Positions 1-8,366 are shown, numbered from the stretch's first letter. The stretch: 20,809 nucleotides of DNA from Betaproteobacteria bacterium (GCA_025353085.1 JANXRI010000142.1:1-20809); one strand, 5' to 3'. Notes: generated by a model from the sequence alone, not told the origin. Translations and numbers: made by a program.

Positions 1-170
1 ACCGCACCTTTGACGAGGCTGCCGAAATGCGCCTTGACGCGCTCGGGCGTCAACCATTGCCGGATCAACGGATAGTAATGCGGCTCGTAGGCGATGACGC
101 CGATGTTGTTGATGTCGCCCTTGTCGCCGGAGCGCGCATGCACGAGCTCGCGCAGGTAAAAAGTCTTCAT
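1..170 (-). CDS. AtuA C-terminal-domain-like small protein, partial (3' end outside window)
   Basis: The first 56 codons of a minus-strand gene are visible, starting at ATG 170-168. The ATG overlaps the TGA of the upstream AtuA-family gene as ATGA, so the two are almost certainly translationally coupled. The peptide begins MKTFYLRELVHARSGDKGD and continues with NIGVIAYEP and a later LTPERV. The HARSGDKGD...NIGVIA signature matches the small ferredoxin-like domain found at the C-terminus of full-length AtuA (acyclic terpene utilisation) proteins. Here it is a separate small gene, giving a split AtuA. The biochemical role is not established; I infer that it is the small subunit partner of the 462-residue protein upstream. 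The rest of the gene lies left of position 1, so its length cannot be judged. Confidence 0.85.
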   Translation of the reverse strand, partial: MKTFYLRELVHARSGDKGDINNIGVIAYEPHYYPLIRQWLTPERVKAHFGSLVKGA

Positions 171-1555
171 ATGACTGCCGTCATGATGACCTCATGCTTA
201 ATAATGTCGCGCGGAACGAGGACTGAATAAATAGCCAGCACTTCGCGCACGACCTTGGTCGGTATCGACGAGCTCGCCGGGCCTTTGCCGACCAGCGTCT
301 CGACTTCATTGGCGAGCTTGACGGCGTCGCGCTTCTCTCTCGCGCGGCCCGCGAAGCGCAGGCACACTTCATACGGCGCCTCTTTGCGCGGCAGCGACGC
401 CTCACGATGGAGCGCATTGACTCCCAGGTAGTCGACGCGCAATTCCTGCAAATTGACGCCGCCGATCTGCAACCGCTGGCGGACAACTTTTTCCGCGAGC
501 TGCGCGCGTTCCACGCAACCGAGACCGGCATACGTAATCATCGCCTCGCCGATCCAGCCTTCGAGGATGCCGACCGAAACTTTAAGCTGCGCCGGCCGTG
601 GTTTGCCACGCCCCCCCTTGATCATTACGCGGTCCGGCCCGATCTCATCCAGCGTCACATTGGTAAAATCGACGACCACATCGGGCGTGATGTAGTTCGC
701 CGGATCGTGAATTTCGTAGAGCATCTGCTCGGTGCATGTCGCGCGGTTGATCAGGCCACCGGTGCCGGCGACTTTGGTCACCACAATCGTGCCGTCCGCT
801 TCAACCTCGAGATACGGATAGCCGAGATTGCCGAGGTCCGGCACTTCCTTGTAACCGGGGTCGGCGAAGAAGCCGCCGGACACGTTTGCGCCGCACTCGA
901 CCATGTCGGCGCCGGTTTGCCCTTTGCCGAGAAGGTTCCAGTCGTCCATTTTCCAGCCGAATTCGTGGATCATCGGCGCCAAAAACAACGAGCAGTCGCC
1001 AACACGCCCGGTCAACACGATGTCGGCGCCCTGACGCAGAGCGTCGATTATGACGTCGGCGCCGAGATAGGCATTGGCCGATACTATTTTTCCTTCGAGC
1101 GTCGCCAGCGACTGGCCGTTCTCCATGAGCTTAAGTTCGTCGCGATGCGCGAGGCAGTAATCAAGCACATCATCGCCCAGCACCGCGGCGACTTTCATCG
1201 GGCCGAGTTGCAGGTCGCGGATGATCTCGGCGGTGCGCTTCGCAGCACCCAGGGGGTTCGCCGCGCCCATATTCGTAACAACACGCGTGCCATGTTGCCG
1301 GCAATGCGGCAACGCACTGTAAAAGCGATCGGCAAGCAGTTCGTTATATCCAGCGTCCGGATTCTTCAGCCGCTGCAACTGCGCGAGCGCGATCGTGCGC
1401 TCCGCCAGCGTTTCGTAGACGAGATAATCGAGCTTCGCGTGCTTGGCAAGTTCGGTGGCCGGCCCGATGCGGTCGCCCGCGTAGCTTGCACCTGCGCCTA
1501 TGCGCAGCACGCGTCCGGAGTGCGCGTCATTCGCCATGCGAAATGGTGTACTCAC
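167..1555 (-). CDS. AtuA-family (DUF1446) protein, large part of a split AtuA
   Basis: This is a 462-residue protein with no signal peptide or membrane segment, so probably cytoplasmic. It begins close to the family-typical VLRIGAGASYAGDRIGPA and carries TNMGAANPLGAA, the glycine-rich VLTGRVGDCSLFLAP stretch and a C-terminal half containing VGILEGWIGEAMITYAG, all typical of the AtuA/DUF1446 family. In Pseudomonas the family is named after the acyclic terpene (citronellol/geraniol) cluster, but no reaction is firmly assigned. The start is GTG 1555 with a loose AGAGAAG 11 nt upstream; ATG 1537 (MANDAHSG) is a reasonable alternative. The protein lacks the HARSGDKGD domain of full-length AtuA because that is encoded by the next gene, which overlaps its stop codon. 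It is more distant from the other two AtuA-family proteins in this window than those are from each other. It is transcribed divergently from a Bug binding-protein gene. Confidence 0.85.
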   Translation of the reverse strand: MSTPFRMANDAHSGRVLRIGAGASYAGDRIGPATELAKHAKLDYLVYETLAERTIALAQLQRLKNPDAGYNELLADRFYSALPHCRQHGTRVVTNMGAANPLGAAKRTAEIIRDLQLGPMKVAAVLGDDVLDYCLAHRDELKLMENGQSLATLEGKIVSANAYLGADVIIDALRQGADIVLTGRVGDCSLFLAPMIHEFGWKMDDWNLLGKGQTGADMVECGANVSGGFFADPGYKEVPDLGNLGYPYLEVEADGTIVVTKVAGTGGLINRATCTEQMLYEIHDPANYITPDVVVDFTNVTLDEIGPDRVMIKGGRGKPRPAQLKVSVGILEGWIGEAMITYAGLGCVERAQLAEKVVRQRLQIGGVNLQELRVDYLGVNALHREASLPRKEAPYEVCLRFAGRAREKRDAVKLANEVETLVGKGPASSSIPTKVVREVLAIYSVLVPRDIIKHEVIMTAVI

Positions 1556-1661
1556 ATTATTTGCAACTTCTCTGACCAGCCAACTGTGGAATCACGTGCA
1601 GCGACGTACACGTTTTTATCTTAACATGTCCGGCCCGGGTCATTGCGGCGCCACGCTCAGG
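1556..1661. promoter_or_regulatory. Divergent promoter region with a weak inverted repeat
   Basis: These roughly 106 bp separate the AtuA-family gene (minus) from a Bug gene (plus), so promoters for both should lie here or just inside the genes. I see an interrupted dyad ACGTG...CACGT at 1594-1613 (5-bp arms, 10-nt spacer) followed by a T-rich TTTTTATCTTAAC at 1613-1625 that could include a -10 element for the plus-strand gene. Neither signal is strong; the assignment rests mainly on gene layout. Confidence 0.25.
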
Positions 1662-2663
1662 ATGAAAGCCTGCCACATGCATTCTTCCGCAGCCAATTCT
1701 CGATCGCTACGCTGCCTGCTCGTCGCGGCTTCGTGCGCTTACCTCACGACAAGTTACGCCGCGACTTTTCCCTCGCGCAGCATTCGCATGATCGTCCCCG
1801 TCGCCCCCGGCGGCCCGACCGACCTGCTCGCGCGCGACATGACGCCTAAGCTCACCGCCGCGCTCGGCCAGCAGGTGATCGTCGACAATCGCGCGGGCGG
1901 CAACGGCAATATCGGCATGGAAATTGTCGCGCGCGCGGCGCCCGACGGCCATACATGGGTGCTGGCGACAGCGGGACACCTGACGGTGAATCCCAGCCTG
2001 TACAAAAATTTGCCGTTCGACACGCTGCGCGACTTTGCGCCGATTTCGATCTGCGCGAGCCTGCCGAGCATACTTGTTACGCATCCCTCGCTGCCCGCGA
2101 AGTCGCTCGGCGAACTCGTCAGGCTTGGCAAAGCGAAACCCGATTATCTGATTTATGCGACCGCCGGCAGCGGCTCGCCAAGCCACCTGTCCGGAGAATT
2201 ACTGAAAGCGGCAACCGGCATGAATTTCATTTACTTGCATTACAAAGGCGGCGCGCCGGCCATGATCGATGTCATCGGCGGGCAGGTGCATTTGTCGATA
2301 CTCGGCCTGCCGACCGTACTGCCCCATGTGCGTGCGGGAAAATTGCGCTCTCTGGGTGTGACCAGCCGCGAGCGCCTCGCCTTCGCGCCCGATTTGGCGA
2401 CGGTTCAGGAAGGCGGCCTGCCCGGATTCGAAGTCACCAACTGGCTCGCGATGCTGGTACCCGCCCGCACGCCCGGCGAGATCACAGCGCGAATCAGCCG
2501 CGAAGTCGTCGCGGCGCTTAAGCGTCCGGATGTCGCCGACGTACTGTCGCGCCAGGGTTACACACCAGTAGCGAGTACTCCCGCCGAGCTCGCGGCGCAA
2601 ATAAAAGTCGATCTCGCCAAATGGTCTAAGGTCGTCAAGAACGCTGGCATTACCACCGAATAG
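1662..2663 (+). CDS. Bug/TctC-family periplasmic substrate-binding protein
   Basis: About 333 residues, the normal size for the Bug (TctC) family of extracytoplasmic binding proteins, which capture small carboxylates or related anions, sometimes for tripartite TctABC importers. A signal peptide is visible (hydrophobic CLLVAASCAYL followed by TTSYAA), then SIRMIVPVAPGGPTDLLAR, QQVIVDNRAGGNGNIG, a YATAGSGSPSHLSGELL segment and IDVIGGQVH, all in family order. The usual HVPYKG is LHYKGG here. I chose ATG 1662 because it gives a compact basic n-region; ATG 1677 and ATG 1626 are also in frame and none has a well-spaced ribosome site, so the exact start is uncertain. A second Bug gene follows after 254 bp, and an AtuA-family gene lies divergently upstream. 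No TctA or TctB gene is nearby. The ligand cannot be predicted from sequence. Confidence 0.92.
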   Translation: MKACHMHSSAANSRSLRCLLVAASCAYLTTSYAATFPSRSIRMIVPVAPGGPTDLLARDMTPKLTAALGQQVIVDNRAGGNGNIGMEIVARAAPDGHTWVLATAGHLTVNPSLYKNLPFDTLRDFAPISICASLPSILVTHPSLPAKSLGELVRLGKAKPDYLIYATAGSGSPSHLSGELLKAATGMNFIYLHYKGGAPAMIDVIGGQVHLSILGLPTVLPHVRAGKLRSLGVTSRERLAFAPDLATVQEGGLPGFEVTNWLAMLVPARTPGEITARISREVVAALKRPDVADVLSRQGYTPVASTPAELAAQIKVDLAKWSKVVKNAGITTE

Positions 2664-2917
2664 CCGCTGGGCCGGCGGCGCGCCGTAGAGCGCGAAGAGG
2701 ACGACGATACGTGACGCTCATTCAAGCTTGATCCCGGCTTCCATTATGAATTTCACCCAGCGATCTACTTCGAATTTCAATTCCGCACCAACGACCGCTT
2801 TCGACTTACCGGACACTCAACAGCCGCCTGCAATACTTAAAGTAGTCAGCCACCTGGACTGCTCCATAATTAGCATCCGGGCTAAAATTTCTAAATTCGC
2901 CCGCTGTGGGGAACACA

Positions 2918-3880
2918 ATGCGCCGATTCGAGAATTTCCTGTATTTAGTTCTGTTTATTGCGTCCGGCACGGTCTGCGCGCAGGGCTATCCAGTCAAGCC
3001 AGTTCGAATCATGCTGGGCTATCCGCCGGGAGGCGGCACCGATATTATGGCGCGCACGATCGCGGCCAAATTGACTGAAGCATTTGGACAGCAGGTCGTC
3101 GTCGACAACCGTCCGGGTGCCAATGCGAACTTGGCCGCGGATATTGCGGCAAGAACGCCGCCGGACGGCTATACCGTGCTCATGATTTCGACCTCGCACG
3201 CGATCAACAAATCGCTTTACCACAACCTGAAATACGATCTGGAAAAGGATTTTGCACCGGTTGTTCGTTTTGCTGTAGTGCCCCACGCAGTGGTCACGCA
3301 TCCCTCCCTTCCAGTGAAATCAATACGCGATTTGATTAGCCTTGCGAAGGCGCGGCCTGGTCAACTCACGTTTGCCTCTTCCGGTGTCGGCGCCTCGGAT
3401 CAAATTGCGGCGGAAATGTTCGGCGTCATGACGGGCACCCGACTTGTACACGTGCCTTACAAGGGCGCGGGGCCCGGGATGACCGACCTTGTGGGCGGTC
3501 AGATAATGCTTTTCTTTGCAAGCATGCCGGCCGCGCTGCCCCACATTCAGAGCGGCCGCATCAAATGCATTGCAGTAACGAGTGAGCGCCGTGCCGCGGT
3601 GTTGCCGGCTATACCGACAGTGGCGGAAGCGGGGGTGCCCGGCTTCGCGCTGAGCACGTGGTTTGCGATGCTGATTCCGGCTGGTGCGCCGAAGGAGGTG
3701 ATTGCGCGGCTGAATGGCGAAATCAACAAAATCATATTGCAGCCAGACGTCAAAGCACGTTTGGCCACGGTCGGTGCAGAACCGCTGGGCGGCACCCCGG
3801 AGGCATTTGCGGTGTATCTCAAGTCTGAGATTGTCAAATACGCGAAGATAATTCATGACACCAACATCCAGGTTGAATGA
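2918..3880 (+). CDS. Bug/TctC-family periplasmic substrate-binding protein
   Basis: 320 residues. ATG 2918 is chosen over the in-frame GTG 2906 because GGGGA sits 4-8 nt before it and because it gives a clean signal peptide: MRRFENF, hydrophobic LYLVLFIASGTV, then CAQ|GYPVKP. The mature part shows the family blocks VRIMLGYPPGGGTDIMAR, FGQQVVVDNRPGANANLA, TPPDGYTVLMIST, the HVPYKGAGPGMTDLVGGQ block and PTVAEAGVPGF near two-thirds of the length. The two-lobed protein should act in the periplasm as a binding component for a carboxylate-like solute. It is the second of two consecutive Bug genes. The 254-bp upstream gap (2664-2917) shows no other gene. It precedes the AtuA-DUF4387-ABC operon but is separated from it by 164 bp, so co-transcription is uncertain. 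Confidence 0.93.
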   Translation: MRRFENFLYLVLFIASGTVCAQGYPVKPVRIMLGYPPGGGTDIMARTIAAKLTEAFGQQVVVDNRPGANANLAADIAARTPPDGYTVLMISTSHAINKSLYHNLKYDLEKDFAPVVRFAVVPHAVVTHPSLPVKSIRDLISLAKARPGQLTFASSGVGASDQIAAEMFGVMTGTRLVHVPYKGAGPGMTDLVGGQIMLFFASMPAALPHIQSGRIKCIAVTSERRAAVLPAIPTVAEAGVPGFALSTWFAMLIPAGAPKEVIARLNGEINKIILQPDVKARLATVGAEPLGGTPEAFAVYLKSEIVKYAKIIHDTNIQVE

Positions 3881-3970
3881 TTGGATCAGCGCATCGCTCG
3901 TTTTCGTTTCCCAAGGAACACGCTGGTCGATCATGCGTGGCATTTCTCGGGTCGGTCTTTGCCCGTGCTC

Positions 3971-3986
3971 ATATATATGATAAAAG
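3971..3986 (+). promoter_or_regulatory. Possible -10 region for the AtuA-DUF4387-ABC operon
   Basis: The gap between the second Bug gene and the AtuA-family gene holds an AT-rich patch, conspicuous in this GC-rich window, that includes TATGAT at 3976-3981 (five of six matches to the sigma-70 -10 consensus). No convincing -35 box sits 16-18 nt upstream, so an activator-dependent promoter is possible. The site lies about 65 nt before the TTG start. Confidence 0.25.
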
Positions 3987-4033
3987 AGCTTAAAACTTAG
4001 ATGCTCGCAAAGAGTACAAACTCGTTCGTTTTT

Positions 4034-4040
4034 GGGAGGA
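4034..4040 (+). promoter_or_regulatory. Ribosome binding site supporting a TTG start
   Basis: GGGAGGA lies 4 nt before the TTG at 4045. This strong Shine-Dalgarno match argues for the TTG rather than the ATG at 4066, which has no comparable site. Confidence 0.7.
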
Positions 4041-4044
4041 AAAA

Positions 4045-5409
4045 TTGAAACATGACGAAGTGCGGATGGTTTCTGCAAGCGGCATCCTCGGCTATGGGTT
4101 CCCAGAAAGTTCGCTGAAAGCGGGGCTCGCGCGTAAGCCCCACATGATTGGGGTCGATGGCGGCAGTTCCGATCCAGGGCCCCACTACCTCGGCTCGGGA
4201 AAGCCGTTCACGAACCGTCTCTCCATCAAGCGTGACCTTTCACTACTCGTGCGCGGCGCTATCGCCAGCAAGATCCCGATGATGATAGGCACTTGCGGCG
4301 GCGCCGGCGGCGAGCCACATTTGCAATTGTGCAATGAGTTGCTGCAGGAAATTGCACGCGAACACGACCTCCACTTCAAGCTTGCGCTGATTCATTCCGA
4401 ACAAAGCAAGCCGTGGCTCAAGCAACGCGTGAAATCGAATCGCGTGCACGCGCTCGGCACCGCCGCGCCGTTGACAGAGGCGGTAATCGACCGCGCAGAA
4501 CGAATAGTCGGCATGATGGGACCGGAACCCTACCGCGCCGCGCTCGACGCCGGCGCGCAGGTGATATTGGCTGGGCGCAGCACCGATCCAGCGCCGTGGG
4601 CGGCACTCGCGATGCATTACGGCATGCCGCCCGCGCAGTCGTGGTTTTCCGGCAAGATGCTCGAATGCGCGTGCAATGCGGCACTGCCGAAAAAACACGA
4701 TTGCCTGATGGGAACAGTCACGCGCGATTACGTCGAAGTCGAGCCGTTGAATCCGGACATGCGCTGCACGCCGCTGTCGGTCGCGGTGCAGTGCCTGCAC
4801 GAGAACGCAAGCCCCATCATCCACAAAGAGCCCGGCGGCATTCTTGACACCAGCGCGTGCGAAATCATGGCGCACACCGAGCGCGCGGTGCGCGTGTCCG
4901 GCATGCAATGGCTGCCGCAGCCTTATACGATCAAACTCGAAGGCGCGGAAAAAGTCGGCTACAGCGCGATCACTTTCGCGGGAACGCGCGACCCCGGGCT
5001 GATTGGGCAAATCGACGATTTCGTGCGCACGGTGCGCGAGTCCGTGGCAACCAAAGTCGCCGCGTTCAATATTTCGCCGGAAGATTATCAGTTCGTCGTG
5101 CGGCTTTACGGCAAGAACGGCGTGATGGACGAGTGGGAGCCGTCAAAGAGCGAAACGTCGCACGAACTCGGTATCCTGGCAGAAGCAGTGGCCAAGACAC
5201 AGGACATCGCGAACGCTGTGATATCGGTTATGCGCGTGACTCTCCTGCACACCGACTTTCCCGGTCGCCTGTGCAAGGAGGGCAACATGGGGTTTCCGTT
5301 CTCACCAAGCGACATCGAGCGCGGCCCGGTATACGAATTCTCGCTGCGCCACGTCGTCGAGCCTGACGATCCCTGCCAGATGTTTCCGATTGAATACTCG
5401 ACCGTGTGA
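4045..5409 (+). CDS. AtuA-family (DUF1446) protein, DUF4387-associated type
   Basis: 454 residues, probably cytoplasmic (no signal peptide or membrane helix). Near the N-terminus it has ILGYGFPESSL, then GVDGGSSDPGPHYLGSGK, IGTCGGAGGEPHL, ILAGRSTDPAPWAALA around residue 175 and a C-terminal FPGRLCKEGNMGFPFSPSD, a pattern shared with the other copy at 16721-18094 and typical of the AtuA-related family annotated as acyclic terpene utilisation proteins. Several glycine-rich turns suggest a nucleotide, cofactor or phosphate site, but no reaction is known. Translation should start at TTG 4045, directly behind GGGAGGA. The DUF4387 gene begins 6 bp after the stop, and an ABC importer follows within 45 bp. 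I infer that this protein processes the solute brought in by that importer. It lacks the HARSGDKGD C-terminal domain; DUF4387 may take its place. Confidence 0.87.
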   Translation: MKHDEVRMVSASGILGYGFPESSLKAGLARKPHMIGVDGGSSDPGPHYLGSGKPFTNRLSIKRDLSLLVRGAIASKIPMMIGTCGGAGGEPHLQLCNELLQEIAREHDLHFKLALIHSEQSKPWLKQRVKSNRVHALGTAAPLTEAVIDRAERIVGMMGPEPYRAALDAGAQVILAGRSTDPAPWAALAMHYGMPPAQSWFSGKMLECACNAALPKKHDCLMGTVTRDYVEVEPLNPDMRCTPLSVAVQCLHENASPIIHKEPGGILDTSACEIMAHTERAVRVSGMQWLPQPYTIKLEGAEKVGYSAITFAGTRDPGLIGQIDDFVRTVRESVATKVAAFNISPEDYQFVVRLYGKNGVMDEWEPSKSETSHELGILAEAVAKTQDIANAVISVMRVTLLHTDFPGRLCKEGNMGFPFSPSDIERGPVYEFSLRHVVEPDDPCQMFPIEYSTV

Positions 5410-5415
5410 GGAATC

Positions 5416-5727
5416 ATGCCGAAGCTCAAGGACATCGCGAAAGCGTGCAAAAGCAAGAACGCCGGACCCTACGAACTGACGCTCGACATCATGTTCGAGG
5501 ACGCTGCGACCTTCGATAAAGTCCGCAAGACCGGCGTCATCTGCCCGGAACTGATCGCGAAACTCTATCGCGTGCCGGTGGCGTCGGTCGTGTTCACCGA
5601 GTTTCCGCCGGCGCACGCGTACAAGGCGACGATAGAACGCCGCATCGTTTCCGGTGCGGTCGGCGACACCGACGTGTACGGGGCGCAGCAGCACGCGCCT
5701 TTGCTTGACGTCGAAATTCCGATTTAG
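5416..5727 (+). CDS. DUF4387 protein, small partner of the AtuA-family protein
   Basis: 103 residues. The ATG is 6 bp after the previous stop, and GAGGA overlaps that stop (TGAGGAATCATG), indicating coupled translation. Hallmarks are the N-terminal KACKSKNAGP and the C-terminal GDTDVYGAQQHAPLLDVEIP. Compared without gaps to the copy at 16407-16718, I count by eye about 65 identities over 103 positions, concentrated at these two ends. The family is DUF4387, of unknown function, repeatedly found beside AtuA/DUF1446 genes. The nearly invariant polar ends could form an active site or a subunit interface. The protein is probably cytoplasmic and a stable partner of the 454-residue protein upstream. 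ABC permease genes follow 45 bp downstream. Confidence 0.9.
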   Translation: MPKLKDIAKACKSKNAGPYELTLDIMFEDAATFDKVRKTGVICPELIAKLYRVPVASVVFTEFPPAHAYKATIERRIVSGAVGDTDVYGAQQHAPLLDVEIPI

Positions 5728-5772
5728 TCGCAAGCTCGTTGCACACGATCCACGCATAGGCACACGGGCGCG

Positions 5773-6537
5773 ATGCGAATTTCGCTCACCCGGCCACTGG
5801 TACTCTATCCAGTTTCCATCGTGCTCGGGCTTGGCGTGTGGGAGGCGCTCGCTCAGGTAATGCCCAGGGCATTGTTCGCGCCCCCCAGCGCCGTGCTCGG
5901 CCGGCTCGCGGCGATGACGGGCGACGGCTCGCTGCCGACCGCGCTGCTCGGTTCCGTTCAACATATGCTCGTGGGCTATCTGCTCGCCGCGCTTCTTGCG
6001 ATACCCGTCGGCATCATAGTCGGACGCAGCACGGCGATCGCCACCGCGGTCGAACCGATACTCAACGCGGTCTACGCGATCCCGCCGGTCGCGCTCGTGC
6101 CTTTTTTCATGATCTGGTTCGGCCTCTACTTCGAGGGTCGCGTCGCGCTGGTATTCGCGATGTGTTTTTTTGAAATCCTCATCAACGTGCTGCAGGGCGT
6201 GCGCAACATCGACCGCGGCTTGCTCGACGCGGCACGCTCGCTCGACCTGACCGGACTTGCGCTGTATCGAAAAGTGGTGATTCCGGCGGCGTCACCGTTC
6301 ATTTTCACGGGCTTGCGGGTCGGCATCGGCCGCGCGGTCAACGCCATGATCACCGCCGAACTGTTTTTCTCCGCGGTCTATCTCGGCCAAATGCTCAAAA
6401 CAAGCAGCAACGCGTTTGACATCGCGTCGACGTTTGCCGTGATCTTCGTCGTCAGCCTGTTCGGCCTGGCGTGCCAGGAAGCCATGCGCCTCGCTGAGCG
6501 CGTTGTCATCCCGTGGCACCACGAAAGCACGGCATGA
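5773..6537 (+). CDS. ABC importer permease (SsuC/TauC type), subunit 1
   Basis: 254 residues with about six hydrophobic segments, an inner-membrane permease of the binding-protein-dependent transport family used for nitrate, sulfonate, taurine or bicarbonate-type solutes. The cytoplasmic EAA loop, which docks the ATPase, is visible as DAARSLDLTGLALYRKVVIP at about residues 152-171. An FAPPSAVLGRL stretch after the first helix is typical of the SsuC/TauC group. The start ATG 5773 follows 45 bp of spacer after DUF4387. Its stop overlaps the ATG of a second permease gene (ATGA), so the two are probably made in equal amounts and pair as a heterodimer. The substrate cannot be read from the sequence. 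Confidence 0.93.
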   Translation: MRISLTRPLVLYPVSIVLGLGVWEALAQVMPRALFAPPSAVLGRLAAMTGDGSLPTALLGSVQHMLVGYLLAALLAIPVGIIVGRSTAIATAVEPILNAVYAIPPVALVPFFMIWFGLYFEGRVALVFAMCFFEILINVLQGVRNIDRGLLDAARSLDLTGLALYRKVVIPAASPFIFTGLRVGIGRAVNAMITAELFFSAVYLGQMLKTSSNAFDIASTFAVIFVVSLFGLACQEAMRLAERVVIPWHHESTA

Positions 6538-7298
6538 GCCGCGGAAAAGCCTGGGCGCTGCGTCTCGCCGGCATCGCGGTGTTCGTGCTCGGGTGGGAAA
6601 TTGCGGGACGCATCTTCGGCGACGCATTGTTCGCGCCGTTTTCAGCGGTTATTGCGGGCTTTCCCGCAACCGTGCGCGACTACCACCTGTTCGCCGAACT
6701 CGCCGGCAGCTTGCGGCAATTGCTGCTCGGCTATCTGCTCGGTTGCATCGTCGGCATCGTCCTCGGCATCATGATGGGACGCTCCGCGCTGCTCGACGGG
6801 TTGCTGCAGCCGTGGGTGAGCATGATGTTTGTTACTTCAATCGCTTCGCTCGTGCCGCTCTTCATCATCACTTTCGGCTTCGGCCTCATGTTCCGCGTTA
6901 CCATCGTGTTCATGGCCGCTGTCTGGTATGTGCTACTAGTCACTTACCACGGCGCGCGCAGCGTGAGCCCCGACCTGCTGCAAACCGCGCGTGCGTTCGA
7001 ATCGTCCCGCCTGCAGACCTTTTTTAAAGTCATGTTGCCGGCGCTGTATCCTTACATCCTGGTTGGGATGCGTATCGGGCTCGCGCACGCCATTCGCGCG
7101 ATGGTAATTGCCGAAATGTATGTGATTGTCGGCTTCGGTGGCGTTGTCTATAACGCCGGGGTTGAAATTTCCACTGTTTCCCTATTGGGCGCGCTGCTCA
7201 CTATCATGCTGGTCGGCGTCGCGCTGAACGAAGCGCTCAAGTGGTTCGCGCATCGTACCGCGCCGTGGTACTCGGAGCGCCAACAGCTGTCGAATTGA
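6534..7298 (+). CDS. ABC importer permease (SsuC/TauC type), subunit 2
   Basis: Also 254 residues when started at ATG 6534, which overlaps the previous stop as ATGA; an in-frame GTG at 6513 would add seven residues but is less likely. The N-terminus has a helix with FVLGWEIAGRI, then FAPFSAVIAGFPAT, several further hydrophobic segments, and an EAA loop TARAFESSRLQTFFKVMLP at about 151-169. It is clearly homologous to permease 1 but divergent, suggesting an old duplication and a heteromeric channel rather than the homodimer usual for SsuC/TauC systems. The binding-protein gene follows after 26 bp. It should act in the inner membrane with permease 1 and the ATPase at 8367-9125. Confidence 0.92.
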   Translation: MSRGKAWALRLAGIAVFVLGWEIAGRIFGDALFAPFSAVIAGFPATVRDYHLFAELAGSLRQLLLGYLLGCIVGIVLGIMMGRSALLDGLLQPWVSMMFVTSIASLVPLFIITFGFGLMFRVTIVFMAAVWYVLLVTYHGARSVSPDLLQTARAFESSRLQTFFKVMLPALYPYILVGMRIGLAHAIRAMVIAEMYVIVGFGGVVYNAGVEISTVSLLGALLTIMLVGVALNEALKWFAHRTAPWYSERQQLSN

Positions 7299-7312
7299 AT
7301 GTCGCAATCAAC

Positions 7313-7318
7313 GGAGGA
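7313..7318 (+). promoter_or_regulatory. Ribosome binding site fixing the start of the ABC binding protein
   Basis: GGAGGA lies 6 nt before ATG 7325. It is the best Shine-Dalgarno match in this operon, fitting the need for excess periplasmic binding protein over permease, and it rules out an upstream extension that would overlap permease 2 and bury the signal peptide. Confidence 0.75.
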
Positions 7319-7324
7319 AGATCG

Positions 7325-8362
7325 ATGTCCACGCAAAAGATGACAAGACGCGCAGCCATGCGCCTGATCGCCGGTGCGCCGCTGGCCGCAGGCGTCGCCG
7401 GATTCCCCACGGTCACGCACGCGGCCGACACGGTGAAATGCATCAACCTCGGGTTCGTGCTCGGCATCCATTGTCCGCCGACCTTCGGCATCCTCGACGA
7501 ATGTCCCAAGCTCGGCCTGCAGGTGGAAATGCAGCGCTTCCAGCGCATGCGCGACGCCTTGCAAACCATCTCCGGGGGCACCGGCGACATCGGCATATCC
7601 GAACCGATCATGCTGCTACAAAGCCGCCAGGCCGGCAACGACATCGTGATCTTCGGCAACCACTACCTGCACACGACGCTGGTCGTCGTTGTCAACACCG
7701 ACTACATCCAAACCTGGAAAGACCTGGAGAAGCCGGACGTGACTGTCGGCATCAACTCGCAGGGCGATATCACGCAGGTCATGACCATCGGCGGCTTTCT
7801 CAAACATGGCGGCGATCTGGCCAAAGTAAAGTGGGCGGACGTCGGCGGCAGCGGGACGCGCGTGCGCGCGTTGCTGAGCAAGCGCGTGCAGGCAACGCAG
7901 GTGCATTTCGACCAGGTGCCGGAAATCCAGAAAAGCGGCAACTACAAGGTGCTGCTGGTGCCGCACAAAGAATATGATCCATGGGTCAACGAGGTCGTGT
8001 TCGCGCGTACCGACTGGCTCAAAGAGCCCGCCAACCGCAAGAAGGCCGTCACGTTCATGAAGGGCATCATCATCGCGAGCCGCAAGGCCACCGCCGACTT
8101 CGCGTATTACAAAAATACGTTCGTCAAATACGCGACGCTGAAAGAAAAAGACACCATGCCGGAAGCGGAGATACGCGCGCACTGGAACGTGCTCTCGCGC
8201 GAAATCGGCGTATGGCCGACGGACAATGCGTTTCGCCTGTCCAACTTCGAGAAGCTGCTGCCGTACTACCGCGCGGCGAAAGCCATCGAAGACAAGCCGA
8301 TCGATCTGAAGGCGGCGACGGATTTCACTATCGTCGCGCAGGCGTTGAAAGAACTTGGTTGA
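7325..8362 (+). CDS. ABC importer substrate-binding protein (SsuA/TauA/NMT1-like) with Tat-type signal
   Basis: 345 residues. The N-terminus reads MTRRAAMRLIAGAPLAAG, a twin-arginine motif (Arg 8-9) followed by a mildly hydrophobic core and a likely cleavage around THA|ADT (residues 33-34), so export by the Tat pathway in folded form is likely. The mature part resembles binding proteins of nitrate/sulfonate/taurine ABC systems: GGTGDIGISEP near residue 85, VNTDYIQTWKDLEKP, and a C-terminal helical region ending AQALKELG. It should capture solute in the periplasm and deliver it to the two permeases encoded just upstream. The ATPase gene starts 4 bp after its stop. Neighbouring AtuA-DUF4387 genes suggest an organic anion rather than sulfonate or nitrate, but this is inference. 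Confidence 0.88.
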   Translation: MSTQKMTRRAAMRLIAGAPLAAGVAGFPTVTHAADTVKCINLGFVLGIHCPPTFGILDECPKLGLQVEMQRFQRMRDALQTISGGTGDIGISEPIMLLQSRQAGNDIVIFGNHYLHTTLVVVVNTDYIQTWKDLEKPDVTVGINSQGDITQVMTIGGFLKHGGDLAKVKWADVGGSGTRVRALLSKRVQATQVHFDQVPEIQKSGNYKVLLVPHKEYDPWVNEVVFARTDWLKEPANRKKAVTFMKGIIIASRKATADFAYYKNTFVKYATLKEKDTMPEAEIRAHWNVLSREIGVWPTDNAFRLSNFEKLLPYYRAAKAIEDKPIDLKAATDFTIVAQALKELG

Positions 8363-8366
8363 TTTG

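Noticed and set aside
407..1624. Long plus-strand open frame (about 400 codons) opposite the AtuA-family gene
   Set aside because: It has no family motifs and is a by-product of GC-rich codon use in the real minus-strand gene.
2664..2917. Gap between the two left-hand Bug genes as a possible small gene or terminator
   Set aside because: The only open frame (from 2728) runs into the second Bug gene in the wrong frame and has no motif; no stem followed by a T-run was found.
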